Source: JAABRU01 sp050180235
GTDB taxonomy: Bacteria; Desulfobacterota; Desulfobacteria; Desulfobacterales; Desulfococcaceae
DNA: 25,550 nucleotides
Reading direction: 5' to 3'
Assembly (NCBI GenBank): GCA_050180235.1
Contig: JBFXEJ010000098.1
Coordinates: 1 to 25,550 of the forward strand
The notes under the pieces were generated by a model. It was not told the DNA's origin. It ran no database searches and worked only from the letters and a program-made list of their open reading frames with translations. Numbering within the stretch: the stretch's first letter is position 1; every line of letters begins with the position of its first letter. The position numbers and the translations under genes are program-made. Positions 7,852 through 15,303 of the stretch are shown piece after piece.

Positions 7852-8313
7852 ATGCAAACTAACCAAATTCTTTATTTTTCCCGTGTCCGGCCTGAAACAG
7901 ATGCGGATATTCCCCTGCCCCGGTATATGACGCCAAATTCAGCAGGAATGGACATCTGCGCGGCAGTCAAAAATGATACGGATATTTCTCCGGGGCAGAT
8001 TATGATGATTCCCACAGGATTTGCTATGGCCCTTCCTCCCGGTTTTGAGGCACAGATCCGCCCCAGAAGCGGGCTGGCGTCAAAACATGGAATCACTTTG
8101 ATCAATTCTCCGGGCACAATTGATGCGGATTACAGGGGAGAAGTGATGCTGCCGCTAATTAATCTGGGGAAAGCGGTATATACTCTGCGCCGGGGAGATC
8201 GGGTGGCCCAGATGATTATCTCCCGTATATGGCAGTTGCATACAGAACTGACGGAGAAACTGGAGCCAACCATCCGGAATGCCGGTGGATTTGGACATAC
8301 CGGATACCGGTGA
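7852..8313 (+). CDS. dut: dUTP diphosphatase
   Basis: Dut hydrolyses dUTP to dUMP and pyrophosphate, preventing uracil incorporation and supplying dUMP for thymidylate synthesis. The 153-residue protein has all five trimeric dUTPase motifs in order: AGMDICA (31-37), PRSGLASKHG (71-80), GTIDADYRGE (88-97, catalytic Asp91), RGDRVAQMII (114-123) and RNAGGFGHTGYR at the C-terminus (motif V, with H where S is usual). There is no obvious ribosome-binding site before the ATG; the segment before motif I is normal in length. It is convergent with modF, with a 35-bp gap holding a weak AGTGGC/GCCACT inverted repeat. Confidence 0.96.
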   Translation: MQTNQILYFSRVRPETDADIPLPRYMTPNSAGMDICAAVKNDTDISPGQIMMIPTGFAMALPPGFEAQIRPRSGLASKHGITLINSPGTIDADYRGEVMLPLINLGKAVYTLRRGDRVAQMIISRIWQLHTELTEKLEPTIRNAGGFGHTGYR

Positions 8314-8348
8314 TCTGCTGAGTGGCTAACCCGAAAATTCCGCCACTG

Positions 8349-9785
8349 TCAACGGAAATCCTCCAGATGCAGAACCTGGTGAATGCACGATGGCATTTCT
8401 TCGGGATGATGACTTACATACAGAATCTGTGTATCACTGTGATGTCCGATATGATCAATCAAGGCAAGAATCATCTGCCGGTTTGCTGTATCCAGTCCCT
8501 GACAGGGTTCGTCAAGAATCAGCAAATCAGGTGATTTGACCAGAGAACGGGCCAGCAGAACCATGCGCTGCTCCCCGCAGGAAAGCCGGTCAAACCTCTG
8601 ATCTGATTTGTCTTCCATGCCAAGCTGCCTCATCCACTGCAAAGCAGTTTTTCTCTGCCATGAAGCGGAGTTGCGGTAGAGTCCGACCGAATCAAAAAAG
8701 CCAGAAATCACAGCATCCAGCGCAGTGACAGATTTGCGGTAATGTATCTGAAATTCTGAAGATACCATTCCGATATGCTCTTTGATTTCCCATATGCTTT
8801 CCCCGCTTCCCCGCAGTCTCCCGAAAAGCCTGATATCGTTGGCATATGCCTGCGGATGATCCCCGGAAATCAGGCGAAGCAAAGTGGTTTTTCCTGCTCC
8901 GTTTGGGCCGAGAACAGCCCAGTTTTCGCCCTGCTGCACAGTCCAGTTCAGATTGCGGAAAACCACTGTGTCATTATAGCGCACAGTGACATTTTTCATT
9001 TCAATCACAGGAACATCTGTTTTGCATTTTCGTTGAGATTCAGAAAATGCAGGCAGAGAAAAGGATGTTTTTTCATACTGAGATAAAAGGGTTTTATCAG
9101 GTATTTGTGAACGAATTCCCTGCCTGACAACCCGGCAGTTCTGCACATACAGAACATGGGAAATCTCAGGCGGAATCTCCTCCTGCCTGTGCGTCACGAG
9201 AACAATCTGCATGGCTCCTTTCATCAGATCGCGGATGATGCCGGTCAAATCCTTCCGGTTTTCTGCATCAAGACCGTCAAAGGGTTCATCCAGAATCAGC
9301 AGACTGGGGGAGCGTATCAGCGCGCGGGCAATAAGCACTTTGCGCATCTGGCCTGTGGAAAGAAAGCGGATGCCACGATCCAGCAGAGCCTGTATTTTCA
9401 GTTGAGAGGCAATCTCTTCAAGTCTGGAAAATTTGGAATCAGAGGGAGCAATAATCTGCCGTGCATTGGTCAGGCTGTCAGGATTTCCGCTGAAATACCG
9501 GGCGTGATCCAGTTCCTCGTCTTTGGCAATGATTTTGCGATGCAGTTCAAAGGAAACATACGCGGGTTTTTCAGATTCGCTGTAATATCTGCTCACAGTT
9601 CCCTGCACAATGGGCAGGTCACCGGCCAGCGCACGGACAAGGGAAGATTTGCCCGCTCCATTAGGGCCAAGAACAGCCCAGTGCTGATCTCTGCGGATTT
9701 CCCAGTCTGTATGGGGCAGGATCAGTTTTTCCCCCAGACGCACGGCAATATCTTCAAAGGTGATGATCGGATGGGAATCTTTCAT
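8349..9785 (-). CDS. modF: ModF-like double ABC ATPase
   Basis: This is a 478-residue protein with two ABC ATPase domains and no membrane segment. Domain 1 has Walker A GPNGAGKSS (40-48), signature LSTGQ (142-146) and Walker B LLILDEPFDGLD (162-173). Domain 2 has Walker A GPNGAGKTT (about 293-301), signature LSCGEQ (401-406) and Walker B LLILDEPCQGLD (421-432). The stretch SGDHPQAYANDIRLFGRRRGSGE-like (about 308-329) and the overall length match E. coli ModF, a protein linked to molybdate transport genes but of unclear function. The ATG at 9785 lies 1 bp after the stop of the DHH-CBS gene (TGAAATG), so translation is probably coupled. A longer start at 9839 would overlap that gene and is unlikely. 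No modABC is nearby. Confidence 0.88.
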   Translation of the reverse strand: MKDSHPIITFEDIAVRLGEKLILPHTDWEIRRDQHWAVLGPNGAGKSSLVRALAGDLPIVQGTVSRYYSESEKPAYVSFELHRKIIAKDEELDHARYFSGNPDSLTNARQIIAPSDSKFSRLEEIASQLKIQALLDRGIRFLSTGQMRKVLIARALIRSPSLLILDEPFDGLDAENRKDLTGIIRDLMKGAMQIVLVTHRQEEIPPEISHVLYVQNCRVVRQGIRSQIPDKTLLSQYEKTSFSLPAFSESQRKCKTDVPVIEMKNVTVRYNDTVVFRNLNWTVQQGENWAVLGPNGAGKTTLLRLISGDHPQAYANDIRLFGRLRGSGESIWEIKEHIGMVSSEFQIHYRKSVTALDAVISGFFDSVGLYRNSASWQRKTALQWMRQLGMEDKSDQRFDRLSCGEQRMVLLARSLVKSPDLLILDEPCQGLDTANRQMILALIDHIGHHSDTQILYVSHHPEEMPSCIHQVLHLEDFR

Positions 9786-9786
9786 T

Positions 9787-11088
9787 TCAGTCCGGCAGCA
9801 TGTCATACAGATACAGCATGACATCCGAACGGGTGACAATGCCGATCAGGGTTCCATCCTGATCCACCACAGGCAGACGGCCAATATCATGCCTGACCAT
9901 CAGTTGTGCAGCCTGCATGGGGCTCCGGTTTGGCTCCACTTTCACCACCTGGGGACTCATAAATGCCCTTACCGGAGCATTTTCCCCGGATTTTTTTTTG
10001 ATTTTCCGGAAATCCCGGCGGGAAAGGATGCCTGCAATCTTTCCATTTTCTGTCACCGGAAAACCGGTGCAGCCTTTTTCCCTCAGCAGCATTCCGGCTT
10101 CTTTCATGGGCGTGTCCGGAGAAACCGTAAATACAGGAAAGGACATAAGATCACTGACCTTGACCGAGGCATGCTGATTGCCTTCTATCAGTTCTGTAAT
10201 CATTTCCTCCACAGTGTCAGGATTGACAAAGCTGAGAGTCGCGGAACCGGCCCCGGCATGTCCGCCGCCTCCCAGACTGCGCATGATAGCGCCGATATCC
10301 AGACCATCCGCATTGCTTCGGCCAATGATAATAGCTTTTCCCCTTTTTTCACCTGTAAAAATGCCGAAAACCGCATCCGCATTCAGAATTTCCCTGCACA
10401 TATGCACCACCAGTGCAAGACTTCCCACATGACCTTCAATGTCGAGTTTGTGAAAACTGATATTGTAACCGTTAACCCGTTTTGTTTTTTCCGAACGGAG
10501 CATTTCAAACAGGATATTTTTCTGCTTTTCGCCATACACAGGCCGAAGCCAGGAGGCCAGCACATTCAGATCAGCCCCGTTTTCCAAAAGCCAGGCAGCG
10601 GTCATTGCATCTTCAGGTTTGGTAGAGGGAAACATGAGATTTCCGGTATCCTCATAAAGCCCGGTCAGAAACAGGGTGGCCTGCACCGGAGTAAGCGGAA
10701 TTTTCTCAGATTTCAACTGACGCACCATCAGGGTGATATTTGCCCCCATATATTCCTGACAGCTCTGGTTGGCACTGATATCCCCCTTGTCAGGATGGTG
10801 ATCCCAGAGAATCACTTCCATATGCTCTTTGTTTTTCAGTTTTTTCATTCCCACCAGCCGATCCCATCTGTTCACATCCACCACAATCAGCCGCGTTACT
10901 GTTTCCGGATCAAATTCATCAGAATCCATAAAGCTGAAAACCTTTTTGTGAATGCTGAGAAATGCCTTTACATTGGAATTGATGTTTTTGGGAAGAACCG
11001 GAACAGCCTTTGGATAGATAAGCGTGGCTGCAATCACGGAGGCCAGAGCATCAAAATCTGTGTTTTTGTGACTTGTAACGATTTCCAT
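9787..11088 (-). CDS. DHH/DHHA1 phosphoesterase with two C-terminal CBS domains
   Basis: The 433-residue protein begins with a complete DHH phosphoesterase core: HKNTDFDA (H7, D11, D13), VVDVNRWD (D71), DHHPD (D96-H97-H98) and YEDTGN (D146). These are the manganese-binding residues of RecJ/NrnA-type enzymes. The DHHA1 substrate motif GGGGHAGAGSA lies at 273-283. Two CBS domains follow (about 309-363 and 373-428), which usually bind adenine nucleotides. In related delta-proteobacterial proteins this arrangement continues into a poly(A) polymerase/CCA-adding domain; here the protein stops right after the second CBS. Likely a nucleotide or nano-RNA phosphodiesterase regulated by adenylates (inference). 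It lies between the kinase (45-bp gap) and modF (1-bp gap) in one operon; no strong ribosome-binding site. Confidence 0.9.
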   Translation of the reverse strand: MEIVTSHKNTDFDALASVIAATLIYPKAVPVLPKNINSNVKAFLSIHKKVFSFMDSDEFDPETVTRLIVVDVNRWDRLVGMKKLKNKEHMEVILWDHHPDKGDISANQSCQEYMGANITLMVRQLKSEKIPLTPVQATLFLTGLYEDTGNLMFPSTKPEDAMTAAWLLENGADLNVLASWLRPVYGEKQKNILFEMLRSEKTKRVNGYNISFHKLDIEGHVGSLALVVHMCREILNADAVFGIFTGEKRGKAIIIGRSNADGLDIGAIMRSLGGGGHAGAGSATLSFVNPDTVEEMITELIEGNQHASVKVSDLMSFPVFTVSPDTPMKEAGMLLREKGCTGFPVTENGKIAGILSRRDFRKIKKKSGENAPVRAFMSPQVVKVEPNRSPMQAAQLMVRHDIGRLPVVDQDGTLIGIVTRSDVMLYLYDMLPD

Positions 11089-11133
11089 AGCGATTGTTTC
11101 CTGAAATTTTCCGATTCCGGCATTTTTTTATTG

Positions 11134-12615
11134 TTAACACCTGTCACCGGAAACCAAATCCGTTTTTTCCGGTTCCTGAGTCTGGCGCAGCGGAAGCCGG
11201 ATGATAAAACGGGCTCCCTGCCCTTTTGTGCTTTCCACAGAAACAGTTCCCTCATGCTTCTGAATGATACCGTACACCACAGAAAGCCCCAGCCCTGTTC
11301 CCTTACCGACTTCCTTGGTTGTAAAAAAGGGATCAAAGATTTTGCAGATATTATGCTCATCAATGCCGGTTCCGGTGTCTTCCACTGTAATCACAGCATA
11401 TTCCAAATCAGATCCCGCTGCAATTTTAATCTGTCCCCGGGGTGTTTCAAATGACTGGGCCGCATTCATCATCAGATTCAGAAAAACCTCCTGCATCCGC
11501 TGACCGTCCATGTCAATGCTCAGTTCCGGAGGAATCTGTCTTACAATTTCAATGCCTGTGGGAAGATGGCTGGAAATAAGTCTGATGGAGCGCTCCACCA
11601 CATCCGAAAGCAGCGTGGGTTTAAGGGCAAAGTCTCTTTCACGGGAAAAATCCAGCAGCCCCCTGACAATATCTCTTGCCCTGCGGACTTCCTGTTCAAT
11701 ATTGATCAGCATTTTACGCAGAAATTCCGGTTCAGTTTTGCCCAGTTCCTCAATAACAATCTGACAGGATGTGGAAATATTGTTGAGAGGATTGTTTAAC
11801 TGATGGGCAATTCCGGATGTGAGAATTCCGATGGAGGATAATTTCTGTGCCTGAACAAGCTGCTCCTGATGTTTTTCCAGCTCCTTTATCATGCGGTTGA
11901 AGGCTTCCACAACCCGCTGGGTTTCGTCCCCGTTATCATCTCTCACAGGCAGAGGACTGAAATCGCCCTGGGCAATGCGCACAGTGGTTTTCTCAATGAC
12001 ATTCAAAGGATGGATAATCTTCTGGCTGACAAATGAAATTAAAAATCCGCCCGCGACAATAAAAACAATTACCGAAAGGATCAACTGATTTTTCAGTGTC
12101 TTGATGATGAAAAAAATTCTCTGGCGTTCAAAAGAAACAAGTTTCTGGGAAAGTTCGAGCAGATTTTTGCCGTGTTCCCGCAGAGGATCTTCTGTCTGCC
12201 GGATACAGGAATGATGGTTCTCCTTATCGCAGCCTGCCATCTGTTCCATGAGTTTCTGATATTCAAGAAATTCTCCTTCAAGAAGATTCAGTTGGAGAGC
12301 GCCTTTCAGATGCCCCACATCCGGAACAATCTTGGACAGCAGTTCCAGACCTTTGCGGATAAACTCCCGGTTTTCATTGAAATCCTCTTTTGATCCGTAA
12401 AGCAGCCAGTTTTTCTCATACCGCCGGATTTCAAGAATGATGTTGCTCAGATCATCGGCTATCTCTGCAAAATGCTGTTTGTGTTCAATCTGAAGAAGAT
12501 AACTGTATGAAATGGCAGCAATAAAACCGATTGCCAGCATCCCGGCTGTCAGTCCTGCTATGATTTTCTGACGGATATTCAGATAAAAAGGAAATTTCCA
12601 TGTTTTCAGATTCAT
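11134..12615 (-). CDS. Membrane sensor histidine kinase (HAMP, HisKA, HATPase)
   Basis: The 493-residue inner-membrane kinase has TM1 at about 19-41, an alpha-helical periplasmic sensor of about 135 residues, TM2 at about 178-198 and then HAMP (about 199-250). The dimerisation/phosphoacceptor helix carries GIAHQLNNPLNNIS (His271). The ATPase domain has N-box NLMMNAAQS (N384), G1 DTGTGI (413-418), F-box FDPFFTTK and G2 GKGTGLGLS (438-446). The sensor contains a Cys129-x4-His134-His135-x-Cys137 cluster that could bind metal or form a disulfide. No response regulator is adjacent; it leads an operon with the DHH-CBS and ModF genes. GAGGT stands 4 nt before the ATG. The ligand is unknown. Confidence 0.93.
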   Translation of the reverse strand: MNLKTWKFPFYLNIRQKIIAGLTAGMLAIGFIAAISYSYLLQIEHKQHFAEIADDLSNIILEIRRYEKNWLLYGSKEDFNENREFIRKGLELLSKIVPDVGHLKGALQLNLLEGEFLEYQKLMEQMAGCDKENHHSCIRQTEDPLREHGKNLLELSQKLVSFERQRIFFIIKTLKNQLILSVIVFIVAGGFLISFVSQKIIHPLNVIEKTTVRIAQGDFSPLPVRDDNGDETQRVVEAFNRMIKELEKHQEQLVQAQKLSSIGILTSGIAHQLNNPLNNISTSCQIVIEELGKTEPEFLRKMLINIEQEVRRARDIVRGLLDFSRERDFALKPTLLSDVVERSIRLISSHLPTGIEIVRQIPPELSIDMDGQRMQEVFLNLMMNAAQSFETPRGQIKIAAGSDLEYAVITVEDTGTGIDEHNICKIFDPFFTTKEVGKGTGLGLSVVYGIIQKHEGTVSVESTKGQGARFIIRLPLRQTQEPEKTDLVSGDRC

Positions 12616-12710
12616 ACTGACCTCATTTTATTTGCTGATTTTATAAGCAATTCGCGATTGGGGATTTTTTAACTTGTATAGGCTTTAAGAAAATATTTTT
12701 GGGGATTCCT

Positions 12711-12781
12711 GTAGGCTGGGTTGAGGAACGAAACCCGACAAACTCAGAATGTTGGGTTTCACTGCGTTCAACCCGGCCTGC
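12711..12781. repeat. GTAGGCTGGGTTGAGG-type palindromic repeat
   Basis: An imperfect inverted repeat of about 71 bp: GGCTGGGTTGAGGAACGAAACCC on the left answers GGGTTTCACTGCGTTCAACCCGGCC on the right. Palindromes of this type are common between genes in many environmental bacteria. It lies upstream of the kinase operon; no gene is present in 12616-12970. Confidence 0.7.
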
Positions 12782-12845
12782 TCCAAAATAATTATCTTAA
12801 AAACTATATCAAATCAATGAAGAATTGGTATTATGCAGATTTTTC

Positions 12846-12918
12846 AGAAATCGGAAACCCGGTTTCTGCGCTGTAATCGCCTGTTCCGGTATGACAATTC
12901 TGTATAACATCATTATGT
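12846..12918. repeat. Degenerate CGTCAT-type repeat remnant
   Basis: CCCGGTTTCTGCG...CCGGTATGACA followed by TATAACATCATTA resembles the right half and edge of the 7051-7183 element. The left half is not recognisable. Confidence 0.4.
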
Positions 12919-12970
12919 TAAACAAAGGATAATGCCATTTATCCTCATGGAATGCAACAGTCTCTGCGCC

Positions 12971-13798
12971 TTATTTCACCACGCGCAGCACATTGTCCGA
13001 TTTCCGAAGCCGAAGCCACAGCGCACGGGTGATTATGTCTGCGGGATCCTCCTCATCTGTTTCCGCAAGGGCCAGGCAGTCTTTGATCAGAGGATCATTG
13101 GCCCCCCAAAGCCGGAATTCATCCCGGATAATATCTTCCAGGGAAGAAACCAGTTCCGGAAGCCGTTTTTCCTGCATATTGGCAATACGGGTTCTGTCCT
13201 GAAAATTGAGTTTCAATATCAGATAATCCACAGCCTCTTTGACAGTCCGGGGAATCCGGATGAATTCCTCCAGACGTCTTTCCGTGTCACCGTAGGGATA
13301 TGTCTTATCATTTTCATAGCGGCGGGGATCAATAAGATGCAACTGGAAAACCACTTCCAGAAGATCTTTTGCAATTTTATAGATATTTGTATGCCTGGAA
13401 TCGCGGGAACCGGTTATGCAAAGAACCTCAATGCTGTATTCAGCGATCCAGGCCTCAATCCTTTTTGCTGCCTCAAAAGCGGGGAGACGCTCCATGTCAA
13501 TATACAAAAACGGAAGCTTGTGCTGCTCGGCCAGACGCCTGCCCATGTTTGCATTTTCTGCGGGATCTCCCATTGTGATTATCAGAACTCCGTCTGATTC
13601 AAGGATATTCTGCTCCACTGCCTGCACAGGATTGTCTGAATTTATTATATTAAGACGGCAGGTTTTTATCAAATCGCTGTTTTCCTGTGCCTGTGTCTGC
13701 GTTATCCATCCGCCTAATCCCAGATACAGATTGCCGGCCACATCCAAGGCGGCCCGTTCCACTCCGTCCTGGGCTCCTGAAATAATTTTTCTGATCAT
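12971..13798 (-). CDS. Putative molybdenum-cofactor carrier domain fused to a DUF6794-like domain
   Basis: The 275-residue protein starts with a MoCo-carrier/YpsA-like SLOG-fold domain: KIISGAQDGVERAALDVA (4-21, the GGQTGVDRAAL-type loop), GLGGWITQ (27-34), ESDGVLIITMGDP (67-79) and ITGSRDSR (128-135). Proteins of this family bind molybdenum cofactor in algae; the bacterial role is unproven. The C-terminal part (about 165-275) has IPRTVKEAVDYLI, DRTRIANM, RDEFRLWG and ITRALWLRLR, a pattern I associate with DUF6794, of unknown function. GGAG lies 8 nt before the ATG at 13798. It is transcribed alone, divergent from mtaB. The presence of ModF 3 kb away makes a molybdenum theme tempting but unproven. 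Confidence 0.8.
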   Translation of the reverse strand: MIRKIISGAQDGVERAALDVAGNLYLGLGGWITQTQAQENSDLIKTCRLNIINSDNPVQAVEQNILESDGVLIITMGDPAENANMGRRLAEQHKLPFLYIDMERLPAFEAAKRIEAWIAEYSIEVLCITGSRDSRHTNIYKIAKDLLEVVFQLHLIDPRRYENDKTYPYGDTERRLEEFIRIPRTVKEAVDYLILKLNFQDRTRIANMQEKRLPELVSSLEDIIRDEFRLWGANDPLIKDCLALAETDEEDPADIITRALWLRLRKSDNVLRVVK

Positions 13799-13859
13799 AG
13801 ACTTTGCTCCATGCTGATTTTGTCATAATTCAGTATTATAGAATATTATATAATAAATC

Positions 13860-13877
13860 TTATTGAAATTTCAATAA
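13860..13877. promoter_or_regulatory. 18-bp perfect palindrome in the divergent mtaB promoter region
   Basis: TTATTGAAATTTCAATAA lies between the two divergent starts (13798 and 13943). A second 12-bp palindrome, TATTATATAATA, is at 13844-13855. A loose promoter reading rightward is TTGTCA (13820-13825), 18 bp, TATTAT (13844-13849). The region is very A/T-rich, which raises the odds of chance palindromes. Confidence 0.3.
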
Positions 13878-13942
13878 AATTTATTTAATATACGCATTTT
13901 TGCCAAAAAAATATTCAGAAAAGGAGACAGCCCGCATTTGCC

Positions 13943-15250
13943 ATGCCATACAAATATCATATTATCACACTTGGTTGCAAGGTAAACCAGTGTGAATCCG
14001 ATGCCATTGCCCGATCTCTGGATGGGGAGGGATGGCTTCCTGTGTCAAAGGGGGAAAAAGCTGATCTTTGCATTGTCAACACCTGCACAGTTACACAGCG
14101 GGCAGCTATGCAGTCCCGTCAGACTGTGCGGCAGATGATCCGCTCCCATCCCGGAGCCTGTATTGCCGTGACCGGGTGCTATGCCCAGACCGAGCCGGAA
14201 GCTCTGAAAAAAATCAGCGGCATCTCTTATATCATAGGTCACGGTCACAAACATGAGATTCCGGAGTGTGCGCTTTCCCTGCTTCAGAAAAAACAGGACT
14301 CCCCTCTGACCATTCTCAGTGATGTCAGCAGAGAGCAGCATTTCGGACAGTTTCCCCTCACAGGTTTCGGAGATCGGACACGGCCTGTTCTGAAAATACA
14401 GGACGGGTGCAATTCCTTCTGTTCCTACTGCATTGTTCCATATGCCAGGGGACGGAGCCGCAGTATGCCGACAGCGGATGTGCTTGGAAGTATCAGAAAA
14501 CTTGCAGAGGCCGGATTTCGGGAGGTTGTGCTTTCCGGAATTCATGCCGGATGCTATGGGCATGATTTAATTCCCAAAACAAATCTGTATGAACTTCTTT
14601 GCAGGATTGGGGAACAGGCTTTGATTGACCGGGTGCGGATCAGTTCCGTTGAACCCCATGAACTGGGCAGAGAAATGATCCGGTTTATTGCCGGATCAGC
14701 GCGTTTTTGCAAACATTTTCATATTCCGCTCCAAAGCGGGGATGATGGCATACTCAGGAAAATGGGACGGCCTTACACCCGTAATGATTTCAGAGATCTG
14801 ATTTTATTCATCCGGGACACAGTGCCGGACGCGGCCATTGGTGCGGACACTCTTATCGGATTTCCGGGAGAAAATGATGCGGCTTTTGAAAATACATTCA
14901 GGCTGGCGGAGGAGCTGCCGCTGTCTTATCTTCATGTGTTTCCTTTTTCCATACGGAAGGGAACGCGCGCAGCAGATTTTCCCGCTCAGATACCTGCTGC
15001 TGCTGTCAAAAAAAGATGCGCTCAGATGCGTAAGCTTGGGGAAGAAAAGAAAAAACTTTTTTATGAAAGTTTTATAGGCAAAACTGTTGAAGTGCTTGCA
15101 GAAAACCGGAGAGATCCTGCATCCGGACATTTAAAAGGTATCAGTTCCCAGTATCTTTCTGTTCTGTTTAAGGGAGAGGATGAACTGAAAAACCGCATTG
15201 TCCGTGTCAGCATCAGGGAAGTACGGGAAGGAAACCTGGCGGTTTCATAA
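13943..15250 (+). CDS. mtaB: tRNA t6A37 C2-methylthiotransferase MtaB
   Basis: MtaB is a radical-SAM enzyme that converts N6-threonylcarbamoyladenosine at tRNA position 37 to its 2-methylthio form, stabilising decoding. The 435-residue protein has the UPF0004 domain with three cluster cysteines (Cys12 in LGCKVNQ, Cys48 in NTCTVT, Cys79 in TGCYAQ), the radical-SAM cluster CNSFCSYC (Cys156, 160, 163) and a C-terminal TRAM-like RNA-binding region (about 370-435). CKVNQCES distinguishes it from MiaB and RimO. AAGGAG is 16 nt before the ATG, which is long; no closer start fits, and the family start is right. A 53-bp gap to the helicase gene holds a hairpin. Confidence 0.95.
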   Translation: MPYKYHIITLGCKVNQCESDAIARSLDGEGWLPVSKGEKADLCIVNTCTVTQRAAMQSRQTVRQMIRSHPGACIAVTGCYAQTEPEALKKISGISYIIGHGHKHEIPECALSLLQKKQDSPLTILSDVSREQHFGQFPLTGFGDRTRPVLKIQDGCNSFCSYCIVPYARGRSRSMPTADVLGSIRKLAEAGFREVVLSGIHAGCYGHDLIPKTNLYELLCRIGEQALIDRVRISSVEPHELGREMIRFIAGSARFCKHFHIPLQSGDDGILRKMGRPYTRNDFRDLILFIRDTVPDAAIGADTLIGFPGENDAAFENTFRLAEELPLSYLHVFPFSIRKGTRAADFPAQIPAAAVKKRCAQMRKLGEEKKKLFYESFIGKTVEVLAENRRDPASGHLKGISSQYLSVLFKGEDELKNRIVRVSIREVREGNLAVS

Positions 15251-15258
15251 CATATTGC

Positions 15259-15286
15259 AGGTGTGTCATCAGGCTCTGACACACCT
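15259..15286 (+). promoter_or_regulatory. 10-bp perfect stem-loop upstream of the PHP-UvrD start
   Basis: AGGTGTGTCA and TGACACACCT are separated by 8 nt, 17 nt before the helicase ATG and 8 nt after the mtaB stop. There is no U-tract after it, so simple intrinsic termination is unlikely. It could act as an operator, an RNA-level attenuator or a transcript-stabilising hairpin. Confidence 0.45.
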
Positions 15287-15303
15287 CGGATATTTGGAAA
15301 TTT

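Noticed and set aside
8321..8347. Terminator between dut and modF
   Set aside because: The AGTGGC/GCCACT arms are short with a 15-nt loop and no T-run; too weak to call.
9786..9839. N-terminal extension of ModF starting at 9839
   Set aside because: It would overlap the end of the DHH-CBS gene, and ModF homology begins at the ATG at 9785.
9760..11454. 564-codon plus-strand open frame
   Set aside because: It is antisense to the DHH-CBS and kinase genes, whose motifs are clear. Its composition (many F, H, P, Q) is typical of a shadow frame.
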